Translations under genes and position numbers: made by a program | DNA from: Paenibacillus macerans | GTDB taxonomy: Bacteria > Bacillota > Bacilli > Paenibacillales > Paenibacillaceae | Assembly: GCF_900454495.1 (NCBI RefSeq) | Contig: NZ_UGSI01000001.1 | Coordinates: 1,488,001-1,552,000, forward strand | Direction: 5' to 3' | Length of the DNA stretch: 64,000 nt | Notes under the pieces: generated by a model | The model's input: only the letters and a program-made list of their open reading frames with translations | Databases searched by the model: none | What the model was told of the DNA's origin: nothing | In this document: in pieces, positions 25,478 through 34,334 of the stretch | Layout: every line of letters begins with the position of its first letter | Position numbering within the stretch: the stretch's first letter is position 1

Positions 25478-26041
25478 ATGACCCAACTTGATACTATCCT
25501 GGAGTTTAACCGTAAATTCGTCGCCGATAAAGAATACGAAAAATACATGACGGACAAGTTCCCCGAGAAAAAAATGGCCATCGTCACCTGTATGGATACG
25601 CGGCTCGTGGAGCTGCTCCCGAAAGCGATGAACCTGCGCAACGGCGATGTCAAGTTGATCAAAAACGCAGGGGCGCTCATTTCCCATCCCTTCGGCAGCG
25701 TCATGCGCAGCTTGCTGGTTGCGATTTACGAGCTGCGCGCGCAAGAAGTATACATCGTGGGCCATACCGGATGCGGCATGGCTGCGCTGAATTCCGATCA
25801 AATGATCGGTTCGATGCGCGAACGCGGCATTTCCGAAGACGTGCTGAACACGCTGGAACATTCCGGCATCAAACTAAACGAGTGGCTGCGCGGCGTTGAC
25901 AATGAGAAGCAAGGTGTTATTCAAACCGTGAACCTGGTCAAAAATCATCCGCTTCTCCCTGCCGGCGTTCCCGTTCACGGGATGCTGATCGACTCCACGA
26001 CGGGAGAACTGGAAGTCGTCGTCAACGGTTACGAAGAGTAG
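25478..26041 (+). CDS. Beta-class carbonic anhydrase (YtiB-like)
   Basis: 187 residues. Interconverts CO2 and bicarbonate in the cytoplasm. Zinc ligands are Cys in VTCMDTRL and the His/Cys pair in VGHTGCGMAAL; the Asp-Arg dyad is in CMDTR. This pattern fits the short YtiB-type beta-CA subclass. GGAGG lies nine bases before the ATG, and the gene follows the YqkB-like gene closely, suggesting co-transcription. Confidence 0.93.
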   Translation: MTQLDTILEFNRKFVADKEYEKYMTDKFPEKKMAIVTCMDTRLVELLPKAMNLRNGDVKLIKNAGALISHPFGSVMRSLLVAIYELRAQEVYIVGHTGCGMAALNSDQMIGSMRERGISEDVLNTLEHSGIKLNEWLRGVDNEKQGVIQTVNLVKNHPLLPAGVPVHGMLIDSTTGELEVVVNGYEE

Positions 26042-26095
26042 TATGCATATAAGGATCGCATCGAAGTGTATGAAGCGGAAAGGGTGTTAACATAA

Positions 26096-27274
26096 ATGAA
26101 TTATCAGTTTGACGAACGCACGCAACGCAAAGGAACATGTTCCGAAAAATGGGATCTCGGCAAAAAGCTGTTTGGCGATCCCGACGTGCTTCCCCTGTGG
26201 GTGGCCGATATGGATTTCAAATGCCCGCCGGCGGTGATCGGCGCGGTCACCGAACGGGCCAAGCTCGGAATCTATGGCTATACGACCAGACCTCAGGAAT
26301 ATCTGGATGCGATTATCGGCTGGTTTGGCAGACGGCACGGATGGCAGCTGAACGCTTCCTGGATTGCCAATACTCCCGGGGTCGTTCCTGCGCTAAGCGT
26401 CGCCGTTCAGTCGCTGACGGAACCTGGGGATGCCGTTATTTTGCAGTCCCCGGTTTATAACCCCTTTTACGATGTGATCGTGAAGAACGGGCGCCAGGTG
26501 GCCGAAAGTCCGCTGGTTTTGCAGGAGGGCGCCTACCGGATGGATTACGGGCATCTGGAAAGCTTAATGCAGCAAGGCGCCAAGCTGATGCTGCTCTGCA
26601 ACCCGCACAATCCCGGCGGGCGAGTCTGGACGAAAGCGGAATTGGAACGGTTGGGAGAGCTTTGCGGCCGGTACGGGGTGAAGGTCGTATCGGATGAAAT
26701 CCATTGCGATCTCGTGTTCCCCGGCAACCGCCATTATCCGTTCGCCTCGTTGTCCCAGCAGCATGCGGACATGACCATCACCTGCCTGGCGCCGTCCAAG
26801 ACGTTTAACATTCCCGGACTGGCCAGTTCGTTCACCGTCATTTCCAACCCGCAGCTGCGGCAGAAATTCACCGACCGGATCGATGCCCTGGCCATCGGTT
26901 CGGTGAATTACTTCGGCCCTTCGGCCACGATCGCGGCCTATAATGAAAGCGAAGATTGGCTGGAAGCGGTGCTGGAATACATCGGGGCCAACCGGGATTT
27001 TGCGGTCGGTTTTTTGGCCGAGCGTCTGCCGATGCTGATCCCGGTCCGCTCGGAGGGAACCTACCTGCTCTGGATCGACTGCCGCGCTTTGGGACTTGAC
27101 GGAGCCGCGTTGAAACGGTTGATGTACAAGGACGCCAAAGTTGCATTTACCGAAGGCTCCACATACGGGCGGAACGGCGAAGGTTTCCTGCGCGTCAACC
27201 TCGCCTGCTCGCGCGAGCTGCTGGCCGAAGCGCTGGAACGTTTCGCCGCGGCGGTGGCGGCGGCAACGAAATAA
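26096..27274 (+). CDS. patB: PatB/MalY-family PLP-dependent C-S lyase (cystathionine beta-lyase type)
   Basis: 392 residues, aminotransferase class I fold. LPLWVADMDFKCPP opens the family, then YGYTTRPQEYLDAI, LCNPHNPGGRVW, VVSDEIHCDLVFPG (Asp contacting PLP) and the Schiff-base lysine in APSKTFNIPGL. PatB/MalY enzymes cleave cystathionine or cysteine conjugates to pyruvate, ammonia and a thiol. 54 bp separate it from the carbonic anhydrase gene; a terminator follows. Confidence 0.92.
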   Translation: MNYQFDERTQRKGTCSEKWDLGKKLFGDPDVLPLWVADMDFKCPPAVIGAVTERAKLGIYGYTTRPQEYLDAIIGWFGRRHGWQLNASWIANTPGVVPALSVAVQSLTEPGDAVILQSPVYNPFYDVIVKNGRQVAESPLVLQEGAYRMDYGHLESLMQQGAKLMLLCNPHNPGGRVWTKAELERLGELCGRYGVKVVSDEIHCDLVFPGNRHYPFASLSQQHADMTITCLAPSKTFNIPGLASSFTVISNPQLRQKFTDRIDALAIGSVNYFGPSATIAAYNESEDWLEAVLEYIGANRDFAVGFLAERLPMLIPVRSEGTYLLWIDCRALGLDGAALKRLMYKDAKVAFTEGSTYGRNGEGFLRVNLACSRELLAEALERFAAAVAAATK

Positions 27275-27284
27275 ACGTCAACGG

Positions 27285-27312
27285 AAGAACCTGGCCCAGC
27301 CGCCAGGTTCTT
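27285..27312 (+). terminator. Terminator after patB
   Basis: Stem AAGAACCTGG/CCAGGTTCTT with an 8-base loop, followed by a short T-rich stretch (TTTGTG). It starts 11 bp after the patB stop. Confidence 0.82.
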
Positions 27313-27352
27313 TGTGTAATCCGCAGGTATCCTGCGAAGGAGGACCGTTTTT

Positions 27353-28285
27353 ATGCCGACGCATCTCCATACGCTTTTTCAACCCAAACAGGCCAACGGA
27401 AGAGATCCGGCTTACCGATACCGCGAGCTGCCCCCCTCCCCGATGCTGGCTCCGTTCGTCTCCTGTTATTGGCAGAGCGAACCTGCTGGCGAAGGAGACT
27501 CCGTGCGGGAACATCAAATCCAAGATCCGCGGCTGAACTTAAACCGGTCTCTTCGGCACAAGAACAAGCCGATTGACCGGGTAATCCCGGACGGCTGCAG
27601 CGATATTTTATTTTCGCATGATCTTAAGCGGGGTCGCTACAGCGTGCTGTTTTGCGGATTATCGGACGAGCCGTTTGCGATTCGTTACGACCGGGACTAT
27701 CCCCTGTGCAACTTCGGCATCCGTTTTTTTCCCGGAGCAGCCTACGCGCTGCTCGGTTTGCCGCTCGGGGAACTTACCAACACACTCGTTGCGCTTGATC
27801 TCATTTGGCCGGGAATGACGGACGAGACGGCATCCCGAATATTTGCGGAGACTTCGTTTCGCGGCAGGGTTCACATTGCCGAACAATTCCTGCTGTCCGC
27901 TATGTGGATGGATGGGGCTGGAGGTGAAAACCAGTTTCGAAATCTGCTGCACCGCATTTTGGTTTCCGGAGGAAAAATGAGCGTCCGCGAGTTGGCTAAA
28001 CAAGAGGTGATCAGCGCGCGCCAAATGAACCGGATATTCCTGAACCGGATCGGGACGAGCCCTAAAAAGTTCAGTGAAATCGTGCGCTTTCAGGCGGTAA
28101 TCCAATCCATCCGGAATCCCCCCGAAATGGACGGAGCCTCCCTTGCTCTCAAGCACGGTTATTTTGATCAAGCGCATATGATCCGTGAGTTTAAGCGATA
28201 TTACGGTTGTTCTCCGATGACGGCGGTGCGGGAATTCGGGGGCGTGTCCGATTTTTACAATACGCTCCCCCATGCGGCCGACTAA
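27353..28285 (+). CDS. AraC-family transcriptional regulator with N-terminal DUF6597-like sensor domain
   Basis: 310 residues. The N-terminal domain has YRYRELPPSPMLAPFVSCYW and VIPDGCSDILFS, the hallmark of the DUF6597 sensor; the C-terminal HTH pair includes SVRELAKQEVISARQMNRIF and ALKHGYFDQAHMIREFKRYY. A ~30-residue stretch (EGDSVREHQIQDPRLNLNRS) appears inserted between the usual YW and PDGCSD blocks. GGAGG precedes the ATG, and a CGCAGG-TAT-CCTGCG hairpin (27322-27336) abuts that ribosome site. The VOC gene 49 bp downstream is the likely partner or target. Confidence 0.88.
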   Translation: MPTHLHTLFQPKQANGRDPAYRYRELPPSPMLAPFVSCYWQSEPAGEGDSVREHQIQDPRLNLNRSLRHKNKPIDRVIPDGCSDILFSHDLKRGRYSVLFCGLSDEPFAIRYDRDYPLCNFGIRFFPGAAYALLGLPLGELTNTLVALDLIWPGMTDETASRIFAETSFRGRVHIAEQFLLSAMWMDGAGGENQFRNLLHRILVSGGKMSVRELAKQEVISARQMNRIFLNRIGTSPKKFSEIVRFQAVIQSIRNPPEMDGASLALKHGYFDQAHMIREFKRYYGCSPMTAVREFGGVSDFYNTLPHAAD

Positions 28286-28334
28286 AATAAAGCAGAGCAA
28301 ACCCATCCATTTGGCACAAGGAGGTTCCATTGAT

Positions 28335-28751
28335 ATGAAACCGCGTATTACAGTCATTACGATCGGCGTGGACGACCTGGAGAAGTCGGTAAAATTTTAC
28401 CGCGACGGTCTGGGATTCCCGACCGAAGGCATTGTCGGACAAGAATTTGAGCATGGCGCCGTGGCGTTTTTCGATTTGGAGCCGGGGATCCGGCTCGCCC
28501 TGTTCAGCCGCAAAAATTTGGCCCATGACGCGCAAATTCCCCAAACCGCGGCCAGTCCTTCCGAATTTACGCTGGGCCACAACGTAAGCAGCAAAGAAGA
28601 GGTGGACCGGGTCATGAAGGAAGCCGAACAGGCCGGCGCCACCATCACCCTGGCGGCGCACGACACGTTTTGGGGCGGGTATTCGGGTTATTTCCAAGAC
28701 CCCGACGGCCATCTGTGGGAAGTTGTCTGGAATCCGGCTTGGGAGAATTAA
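28335..28751 (+). CDS. VOC-family (glyoxalase/bleomycin-resistance fold) protein
   Basis: 138 residues with two beta-alpha-beta-beta-beta modules: TVITIGVDDLEKSVKFYRDG at the start and GYSGYFQDPDGHLWEVVWNP at the end, the latter with the conserved metal-ligand Glu. The specific activity cannot be read from sequence. The frame opens earlier, but AAGGAGG lies before ATG 28335 (MKPRITV). It directly follows the AraC regulator. Confidence 0.88.
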   Translation: MKPRITVITIGVDDLEKSVKFYRDGLGFPTEGIVGQEFEHGAVAFFDLEPGIRLALFSRKNLAHDAQIPQTAASPSEFTLGHNVSSKEEVDRVMKEAEQAGATITLAAHDTFWGGYSGYFQDPDGHLWEVVWNPAWEN

Positions 28752-29441
28752 GGAAACGGGAAGACACCTAATCAACTTTTTCATATCAGCATCGGCTTTG
28801 TTCATATCACCGGCGCTAACGGACCGAGATGGCTTATCCCCGTCACATTAGCCCAAAGGACTTATTTGGAAGCCCGATAACGACAGGTGAGCTCGTTAGA
28901 GCGGGAAATACCCGGGAAATGGACGAATACGGTCATTCAGGTCCGTTGCTGGGATTACACCAAGCCGGGTTTGGTTAAGGGCTGCGGGGCGAGTTTATCA
29001 TCTTTCATGGAAAGAAGGATGGCCCGACCGGATCAACTGCAAAAGTGCATTCTATTTCCCCTAAATTACGATTTTAGAGCGATTGAAATGCAAATGTGCA
29101 TCTCATTTTGGGCTATATGATAAAAAAGTAACTTTTTACCGGAAATGAACTGCACTTTTGCATTTGAACCACCGGTTTAGAGGAGTTCCGACAAAAACCG
29201 CCTGCACTTTTGCATTTCGTGGTGGGAGGGTCCCTCTCTTCCTTATATCGCAACGTAGCGGGAGTGGCATATAGTTCCTTTTATGCGAAAGGCTTCAACT
29301 CGCTCAAGTTCCCGAATAGCGGTCTCAAGCCCCGCATTCCATCGCTGTTAACCTCATGCTCGACCTGGGCGAGTTCCCTAAAAATTAGCCAAACTCCCTT
29401 TTTACCGTTCCTTCAGCAGTCTCTGCAAATACGCCGCCCCC
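28752..29441. other. Gene-free region of ~690 bp with repeats
   Basis: No credible gene. It holds the TGCAAAAGTGCA array at 29038-29214 and, at 29299-29440, a weaker set of GTTCCC-containing units (near 29308, 29371 and 29407). 28752-29035 shows nothing recognisable. Confidence 0.6.
29038..29214. repeat. Array of four ~50-bp units, two direct then two inverted
   Basis: Cores are TGCAAAAGTGCA (29038-29049), TGCAAATGTGCA (29089-29100), TGCACTTTTGCA (29151-29162) and TGCACTTTTGCA (29203-29214). Spacings are 51, 62 and 52 bp. Flanks (TTCTATTTCC, ATCTCATTTT and, inverted, GGAAATGAAC) confirm orientation of the first three copies. Confidence 0.75.
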
Positions 29442-32400
29442 TTACACCCCGGTCCACACATCCTTGGCGTACCGTCCTTCCGCGTTCAAGCCCTCCAGCC
29501 ACTCCTTCGCTTCTCGCGCTCCGGTTCCCTGAACCTTTTGATAGGACTGGAGCAGGCGCGCTTCCACATCCGGCGCCATGCGGCTGCCGTCCCCGCAAAT
29601 ATACAGATGTCCGCCGCTTGCCAGCAAGGTTATCACTTCTTCGGCATTTTGCTCGATCAGGTCCTGAACATACGTTTTGGGGACGCCGTCCTTCCGGGAA
29701 AACGCCGTATACAGCGAAACGATTCCGTCCCGCACATAGCCTTCCAGCTCATCCCGGTAAATAAAGTCGGCCTCGTTCCGGCAGCCGAAAAACAACATGG
29801 CGCGTCCAAGCTGTTCCCCCTCCCGCTTCAGCGCCGAGCGCGCCTGAAGGAAACCGCGGAACGGCGCCAGCCCGGTTCCCGGCCCGACCATAACGACCGG
29901 CGTCCCGGGATCGTCCGGCAGCCGGAACCCGGATGCCGGCGTACGGACGAACATGACGACGCGGTCCCCCGGGTTGGCTTCCGCCAAATAATTGGACGCC
30001 ACTCCGCGGTATTCGCCCTGCCCGCTCCAGGCCGGCCCGCGAACGACGCCCACGGTGATGCTGGCCGTTTCCGGAGATATTTTGGGCGAACTGGAGATCG
30101 AGTAATATCTCGGCTTAAGCGGGGGCAGCAATTCCATAAAGCGTTCGAACGGAATTTCGCACGCTGCGTATTTTTCCAGCAAATCGAGCATGGTGATATG
30201 GCGTTTGACGATCTGCGCCGTGTAATTTTCCCCTTCCAGCAGCTGCTCGAGTTCGCGTTTATGGGGCGGACATGCCGTGTAAGACGCCAGTTCGCGAATT
30301 TGCGCCCGGGTCGCCGGCTCCTGAAGCTCCACGCCATGCGCCAGCAGATCGCGCAGGTTCACCGGCCGATCCAAAGGAAGATGGGCCGCGCTGAAGCCGC
30401 TGGCCGTCATGATCACTTGATCCGCCCCGCTTAAACCGAACCGCTTTAAGAGCCGTTCGATTTGAACGCCGCTGTTTTCCGGCAGTACGCCCAGATGATC
30501 GCCTTCGCTGTAGCCGAGTCCTTCCGGCAGGGACAGCTCGATATGCCGGGTGCTCCGTTCGCTGCCTTCGGCCTGCAATTCCCGGTTAAGCGCTACCGCG
30601 GCGGAAACCGCATCGTAGGACTGCACCAGCGGCGATTCTGTCAATTCGTTTACGAATCGGATGCTTAACGTGCTGCGCTCCCTTTCGGCGTTCGGATTCA
30701 AAGCGATCCCGAAAAAGTCCATCGCCTCGCCCCACATCCGCGACTCCCACGTTTCGCGCTGCTGCTCGAAATCGCCGCTGGCGTCGGCTTCGCCGCGTAC
30801 CGAGAAACGTTTGGCTCCCTTGAGCTCCATTTGCTCGTCGATAAATTTCGGCACATGCTGGTACGTGCTTGCCCAGTTGCGGTCGCCGCAGCCGAACACC
30901 GTATAATTGACGCCGGCCAGGCTGCCCGGCTCCACTTCCTCCAGCCATTCCACAAATTGTTTGGCATTCGCCGGAGGTCTGCCGTTATACGAGGAGGTGA
31001 CGATAATGACCGCCCCTTCTTTGGGCAGATTCCCGACCCGCTCGTTTAAAGGCTGGGCTTCGCTGCGGACTCCATGCAGGCGCGCCAGGTCGGCCAGCTC
31101 CCGGGCGATTCCTTCCGCCGTTCCCATTTCCGAACCGTAGAGAACGAGCAGCGGACGGTCGTTAATCCCGACCAGCGCCGCCGGCCGGGGCGTTTCCGCT
31201 TCCAGCATCTGAAGCGGTCCTTTGCCGGCTTCCTGGACGGGAAGCACTTTCCCGGCGAGGTTTTCTTTTTTCGAGCGGGGCGCCACCCGGATCGTAAAAC
31301 CTTCGGGCTTTAGCGTCAACGTCTGTTTGACTTTGAGCTGATAATTCGTATGATCGATGAGCTCGAACCGCTGCAGAATCATCCCGAGAACGAGCGCCGC
31401 TTCGTGAAGGGCAAACTGCCGGCCGATACAGGCCCGCTGTCCGTTCCCGAACGGTTTATAAGCATCGTGGGGTATTTTTTTCGGATCTTCGAACCGCTCC
31501 GGCCGGAATTGTTCGGCGTCCTCCCCCCAAGCCTCCTTGTCCCGATGCAGCTTCGGCAGGATAACCGCGACCGTCTCGCCCTTCTTGACCGCGTATTTGC
31601 CGCCGATGACGGTATCCTCCTTGGCGAACAAACCGAATTGCGGGGCGGTCGGCCACAGCCGCAGCGATTCGTCCAAAATCATGCGGATATAGTTCAGCTT
31701 CCGCACCTGCTCGTAGCTGGGAACGGGGTCCGTTAAAACTTGATCCACCTCTTCATAGGCTTTTTTCAGCACATCCGGATTTTTCAGCAAAAAATAGATG
31801 GTAAACGACAGCAAGCCGCTTGTCGTCTCATGCCCGGCGATGAGGAAGGTGATAATCTGAAAACGGATATTTTCGTCATCCAGCAGCTCCCCGGTTTCCG
31901 GCTCGGCCGCACTGAGCATCCGGGCGAGCAAATCGGTGCCCCCCTGCTCCCCGCTCGCCTTGCGTTCGGCGATGATGCGGTCGACCAGGGAAAACATCGA
32001 TTGAATGTCGCGTTCGTATTGGCGTTTTTTCTTCACCATCAATTTGTTCTGAATCGGCAGCCGGCTCGAATAATGCATCGCTTCGTCGAGCGCGTTCACC
32101 ATGCTGACGATAAACGGATTTGGCGTTTCCCGGTAGTAGCTGTTGAACCGGTAATCGAATCCGCATAAACCGATCGTATCCAGCGTAAGCCGGGTCATGT
32201 CCTCCGGCACATTGATGCTGTCGTCGGGGTTCAGCCGGGCCCATTTTTGCACGAGCTGCAGGGCGATGTCGACCATGCGCGCGTGGTAACCTTTCATCGC
32301 CGGCTGGCTAAAGGAAGGGATAAGAATATGATGCGCTTTGGCCCAATTCGGCTCCTTCGTCAGGCTGGTAAATAAACCGTCGCCGGCAAAATCGCGTACT

Positions 32401-32636
32401 TTCAGCAAATGGCCGATGCTTTTGTCAAAACGCGACTCGTCGCAAACCTCAGCTGCAAGCTTATGTCCGGATACGGCGATAAATGAGCGGTTGGCCACCT
32501 CGAACCGGTAAATCGGTCCGAACTCGTCGGCCAGTTTGGCAAAAGATAGAGTAGGCAAATCTTTATCGATCAAAGGCAGGTTGCCGAGCGCCCCGTAGGT
32601 TTTGGGCTGGGGGATCGGTTCTAGTTGCTGATCCAT
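29442..32636 (-). CDS. Self-sufficient cytochrome P450/NADPH-P450 reductase (CYP102A, BM3-like)
   Basis: 1064 residues fusing a fatty-acid hydroxylase P450 to a diflavin reductase. P450 part: I-helix AGHETT (267-272), ExxR E323-R326, heme loop FGNGQRACIG with Cys403, and GLFTS with Phe89, the BM3 Phe87 position. By hand alignment BM3 Arg47 is kept (Arg50) but Tyr51 is Ala. FMN domain begins near 495 (LVLYGSEMGTAEGIARE), with YTVFGCGDRNWASTY; FAD/NADPH domain has RYYSISSSP, GVASNYL, VGPGTGLAPFRGFLQ and a C-terminal DVWTGV. Start MDQQLEP (32636) is chosen on homology; AAAGGAG is ~12 bases upstream. A palindrome (32691-32707) precedes it. Confidence 0.96.
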   Translation of the reverse strand: MDQQLEPIPQPKTYGALGNLPLIDKDLPTLSFAKLADEFGPIYRFEVANRSFIAVSGHKLAAEVCDESRFDKSIGHLLKVRDFAGDGLFTSLTKEPNWAKAHHILIPSFSQPAMKGYHARMVDIALQLVQKWARLNPDDSINVPEDMTRLTLDTIGLCGFDYRFNSYYRETPNPFIVSMVNALDEAMHYSSRLPIQNKLMVKKKRQYERDIQSMFSLVDRIIAERKASGEQGGTDLLARMLSAAEPETGELLDDENIRFQIITFLIAGHETTSGLLSFTIYFLLKNPDVLKKAYEEVDQVLTDPVPSYEQVRKLNYIRMILDESLRLWPTAPQFGLFAKEDTVIGGKYAVKKGETVAVILPKLHRDKEAWGEDAEQFRPERFEDPKKIPHDAYKPFGNGQRACIGRQFALHEAALVLGMILQRFELIDHTNYQLKVKQTLTLKPEGFTIRVAPRSKKENLAGKVLPVQEAGKGPLQMLEAETPRPAALVGINDRPLLVLYGSEMGTAEGIARELADLARLHGVRSEAQPLNERVGNLPKEGAVIIVTSSYNGRPPANAKQFVEWLEEVEPGSLAGVNYTVFGCGDRNWASTYQHVPKFIDEQMELKGAKRFSVRGEADASGDFEQQRETWESRMWGEAMDFFGIALNPNAERERSTLSIRFVNELTESPLVQSYDAVSAAVALNRELQAEGSERSTRHIELSLPEGLGYSEGDHLGVLPENSGVQIERLLKRFGLSGADQVIMTASGFSAAHLPLDRPVNLRDLLAHGVELQEPATRAQIRELASYTACPPHKRELEQLLEGENYTAQIVKRHITMLDLLEKYAACEIPFERFMELLPPLKPRYYSISSSPKISPETASITVGVVRGPAWSGQGEYRGVASNYLAEANPGDRVVMFVRTPASGFRLPDDPGTPVVMVGPGTGLAPFRGFLQARSALKREGEQLGRAMLFFGCRNEADFIYRDELEGYVRDGIVSLYTAFSRKDGVPKTYVQDLIEQNAEEVITLLASGGHLYICGDGSRMAPDVEARLLQSYQKVQGTGAREAKEWLEGLNAEGRYAKDVWTGV

Positions 32637-32690
32637 CGGGAACGAACACTCCTTTTTGCTTTGGGATTGCCGCAAACTATTCTTTTTGGA

Positions 32691-32707
32691 CAACCTCTTT
32701 TAGGTTG
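32691..32707. promoter_or_regulatory. Palindromic operator candidate upstream of the P450 gene
   Basis: Perfect CAACCT-N5-AGGTTG, 55 bp before the P450 start, just downstream of a possible TTGCTG/TTTATC promoter on the minus strand. Bacillus CYP102 genes are repressed by TetR proteins binding palindromes in this position; no such regulator is adjacent here. Confidence 0.55.
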
Positions 32708-32724
32708 ATAAATTTCCCATTTTA

Positions 32725-34125
32725 TTATTCAGCAAGAATTGTCCAATAGCGAATAGCGGTTGAACAAAGAGGCGCATTTCCGTCATTTTCCCCATGCCTT
32801 AGCGGCTTCCTCCACAATCGCCCTGACGCCCGGATCGATTTGCGCCAGCGGCACCCTTGAAACGCTGATCCGCAAAAACTTCTCCCTCGCCAGATAGTCC
32901 GCCAAATAAAACGCTTTGCCGGGTGACACCCGGAATTTCTGGCCGCCAGCCGCTCCGTCAAACGTTCCAAATTGACCTCCCGGGGCAAGCGCAGCTGCGC
33001 GAATATGCCCGAGTTGACGTCCGGAACCTCGGCCTGCCCGGCTTCGGCATGCCGCCGCACCGCTTCCAACAACGTTCGAATCCGTTCGGAATACCGGTCG
33101 AATAAGGTTTGCTTGTGGCGTTCGTACATGCCGTTTTTGATGTACACCTCCAGTGCGGCCTGGGACAACAGAGAGGTGTCGCCATAATTTTTATAAGCTC
33201 GAAACTGTTCCAAAAGCTCGCCCGGCAGCGCGGCAACGCCCAATCGCAGCCCGGGAAAAACGACCTTGGAAAAGCTTTTCAAATAAATGATGCGCGAGGC
33301 GCTGTCATACGCATGGATCGGGGAATATCCCCGCTCATCGCCCAGGTCGGCCATATAGTCATCCTCAACGACGTATACGTCGTATTTTTCGGCCAATTTG
33401 GCGATCGCCTTTCTTTGTTCCGTGCTTAACGTCGTCCCCAGCGGGTTGTGATTGCGGGACATGGTGTAGAAAAATTTGATCCCCCCGCTCTTGAACCGCT
33501 CCTCCAGTTCGCTTAAATCGACCCCTGCCGCAGTACGTGCGATACCCTGCACGGGGATTTTTTCCGCCGCGAGAAAGCGCAGATAAATATCGTAGCTCGG
33601 CTGCTCGACCAGGATGGCCGACTTTCCGTGCGGAAAAGGCATTTTCGCCAAAATTTCCAGCGCCTGCTGCACGCCGGAGGTGACCGCGATATGCTCCATT
33701 TTGGCGAACACCTGATTGCTTGCCAGATGGGAAACCAGCGTTTGCCGCAGCTTCTCCATCCCCAGCGGATCTCCGTAGGTGAAGAGCTGGGCCTTGTACG
33801 TATCGATCGCTTTGTTGAGGCAGTGCTGGAAATCGAGATAGGGAAACAGGCCGATATCCGGCGACGCCGACGTAAAATCGATGGTATCGCTTTCTGCGCT
33901 TGTCCGCGCTGCGGCGGAATGCCCGACCACATAAAACCCGCTTTGCGCCACGGAGTAGATCGCATGCCGCTTTTCCAGCTCCGCGTAGGCCTTGATGATC
34001 GTGCTGGCGCTGCATTCGTATTCTTGAGCGGCCTTGCGCACCGGCGGAAGCTTTTGTCCCGGGCGATATCGGCCTGCAGCTATTTTCCGTTCGATGTCGG
34101 ACAGGATGGCCATGTACTTTTTCAC
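32725..34125 (-). CDS. MocR-type GntR/aminotransferase regulator with apparent C-terminal frameshift
   Basis: A GntR winged helix (IERKIAAGRYRPGQKLPPVR, CSASTIIKAYAELEK) is fused to a class I aminotransferase-like effector domain with PLP lysine in YLKSFSKVVFPGLRLG. After residue ~395 the read frame gives Cys/Trp/Arg-rich sequence unlike the family. Shifting frame by one base at the AAA run near 32936-32938 restores KFRVSPGKAFYLADYLA, REKFLRISVSRVPL and a stop at 32783, so a one-base loss is likely and the intact gene would be 32783-34125. Starts at GTG 34125 with GGGGAG seven bases before. Divergent from the EamA transporter it probably controls. Confidence 0.85.
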   Translation of the reverse strand: MKKYMAILSDIERKIAAGRYRPGQKLPPVRKAAQEYECSASTIIKAYAELEKRHAIYSVAQSGFYVVGHSAAARTSAESDTIDFTSASPDIGLFPYLDFQHCLNKAIDTYKAQLFTYGDPLGMEKLRQTLVSHLASNQVFAKMEHIAVTSGVQQALEILAKMPFPHGKSAILVEQPSYDIYLRFLAAEKIPVQGIARTAAGVDLSELEERFKSGGIKFFYTMSRNHNPLGTTLSTEQRKAIAKLAEKYDVYVVEDDYMADLGDERGYSPIHAYDSASRIIYLKSFSKVVFPGLRLGVAALPGELLEQFRAYKNYGDTSLLSQAALEVYIKNGMYERHKQTLFDRYSERIRTLLEAVRRHAEAGQAEVPDVNSGIFAQLRLPREVNLERLTERLAARNSGCHPAKRFIWRTIWRGRSFCGSAFQGCRWRKSIRASGRLWRKPLRHGENDGNAPLCSTAIRYWTILAE

Positions 34126-34179
34126 GTTTCTGCTCCCCTTTCCCGTTAATACTGCCGGACTGGCCGCAATGCAGCTGAT

Positions 34180-34193
34180 CTGTATCGGTACAG
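34180..34193. promoter_or_regulatory. MocR operator candidate 1
   Basis: CTGTATCGGTACAG, of the form CTGT-N6-ACAG with CTGTA/TACAG arms, in the divergent MocR-EamA intergenic region. A second site of the same form lies 73 bp away. Confidence 0.5.
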
Positions 34194-34252
34194 TTTTGAA
34201 AAATTGCGATTTTTCTTATCGATGATTCATTATACCATTGCTTACAGAATGA

Positions 34253-34266
34253 CTGTTCGCGAACAG
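34253..34266. promoter_or_regulatory. MocR operator candidate 2
   Basis: CTGTTCGCGAACAG, a perfect 14-bp palindrome. It covers the -35 area of a minus-strand promoter whose TATAAT is at 34229-34234 and which would drive the MocR gene. Confidence 0.5.
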
Positions 34267-34334
34267 AATCAAGCCTTGAAGCTCATTAAGGAGGTTGTCC
34301 GCTTATCGAATCCAAAAAACAAACTCTTGCTTAT

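Noticed and set aside
29038..29214. CRISPR array
   Set aside because: Only four short cores, two of them inverted, with degenerate flanks and no cas genes; CRISPR repeats are direct and near-identical.
34253..34266. LexA (DinR) box
   Set aside because: The palindrome has GTTCGCGAAC order, the inverse of the Bacillus CGAAC-N4-GTTCG consensus, and no SOS gene is adjacent.
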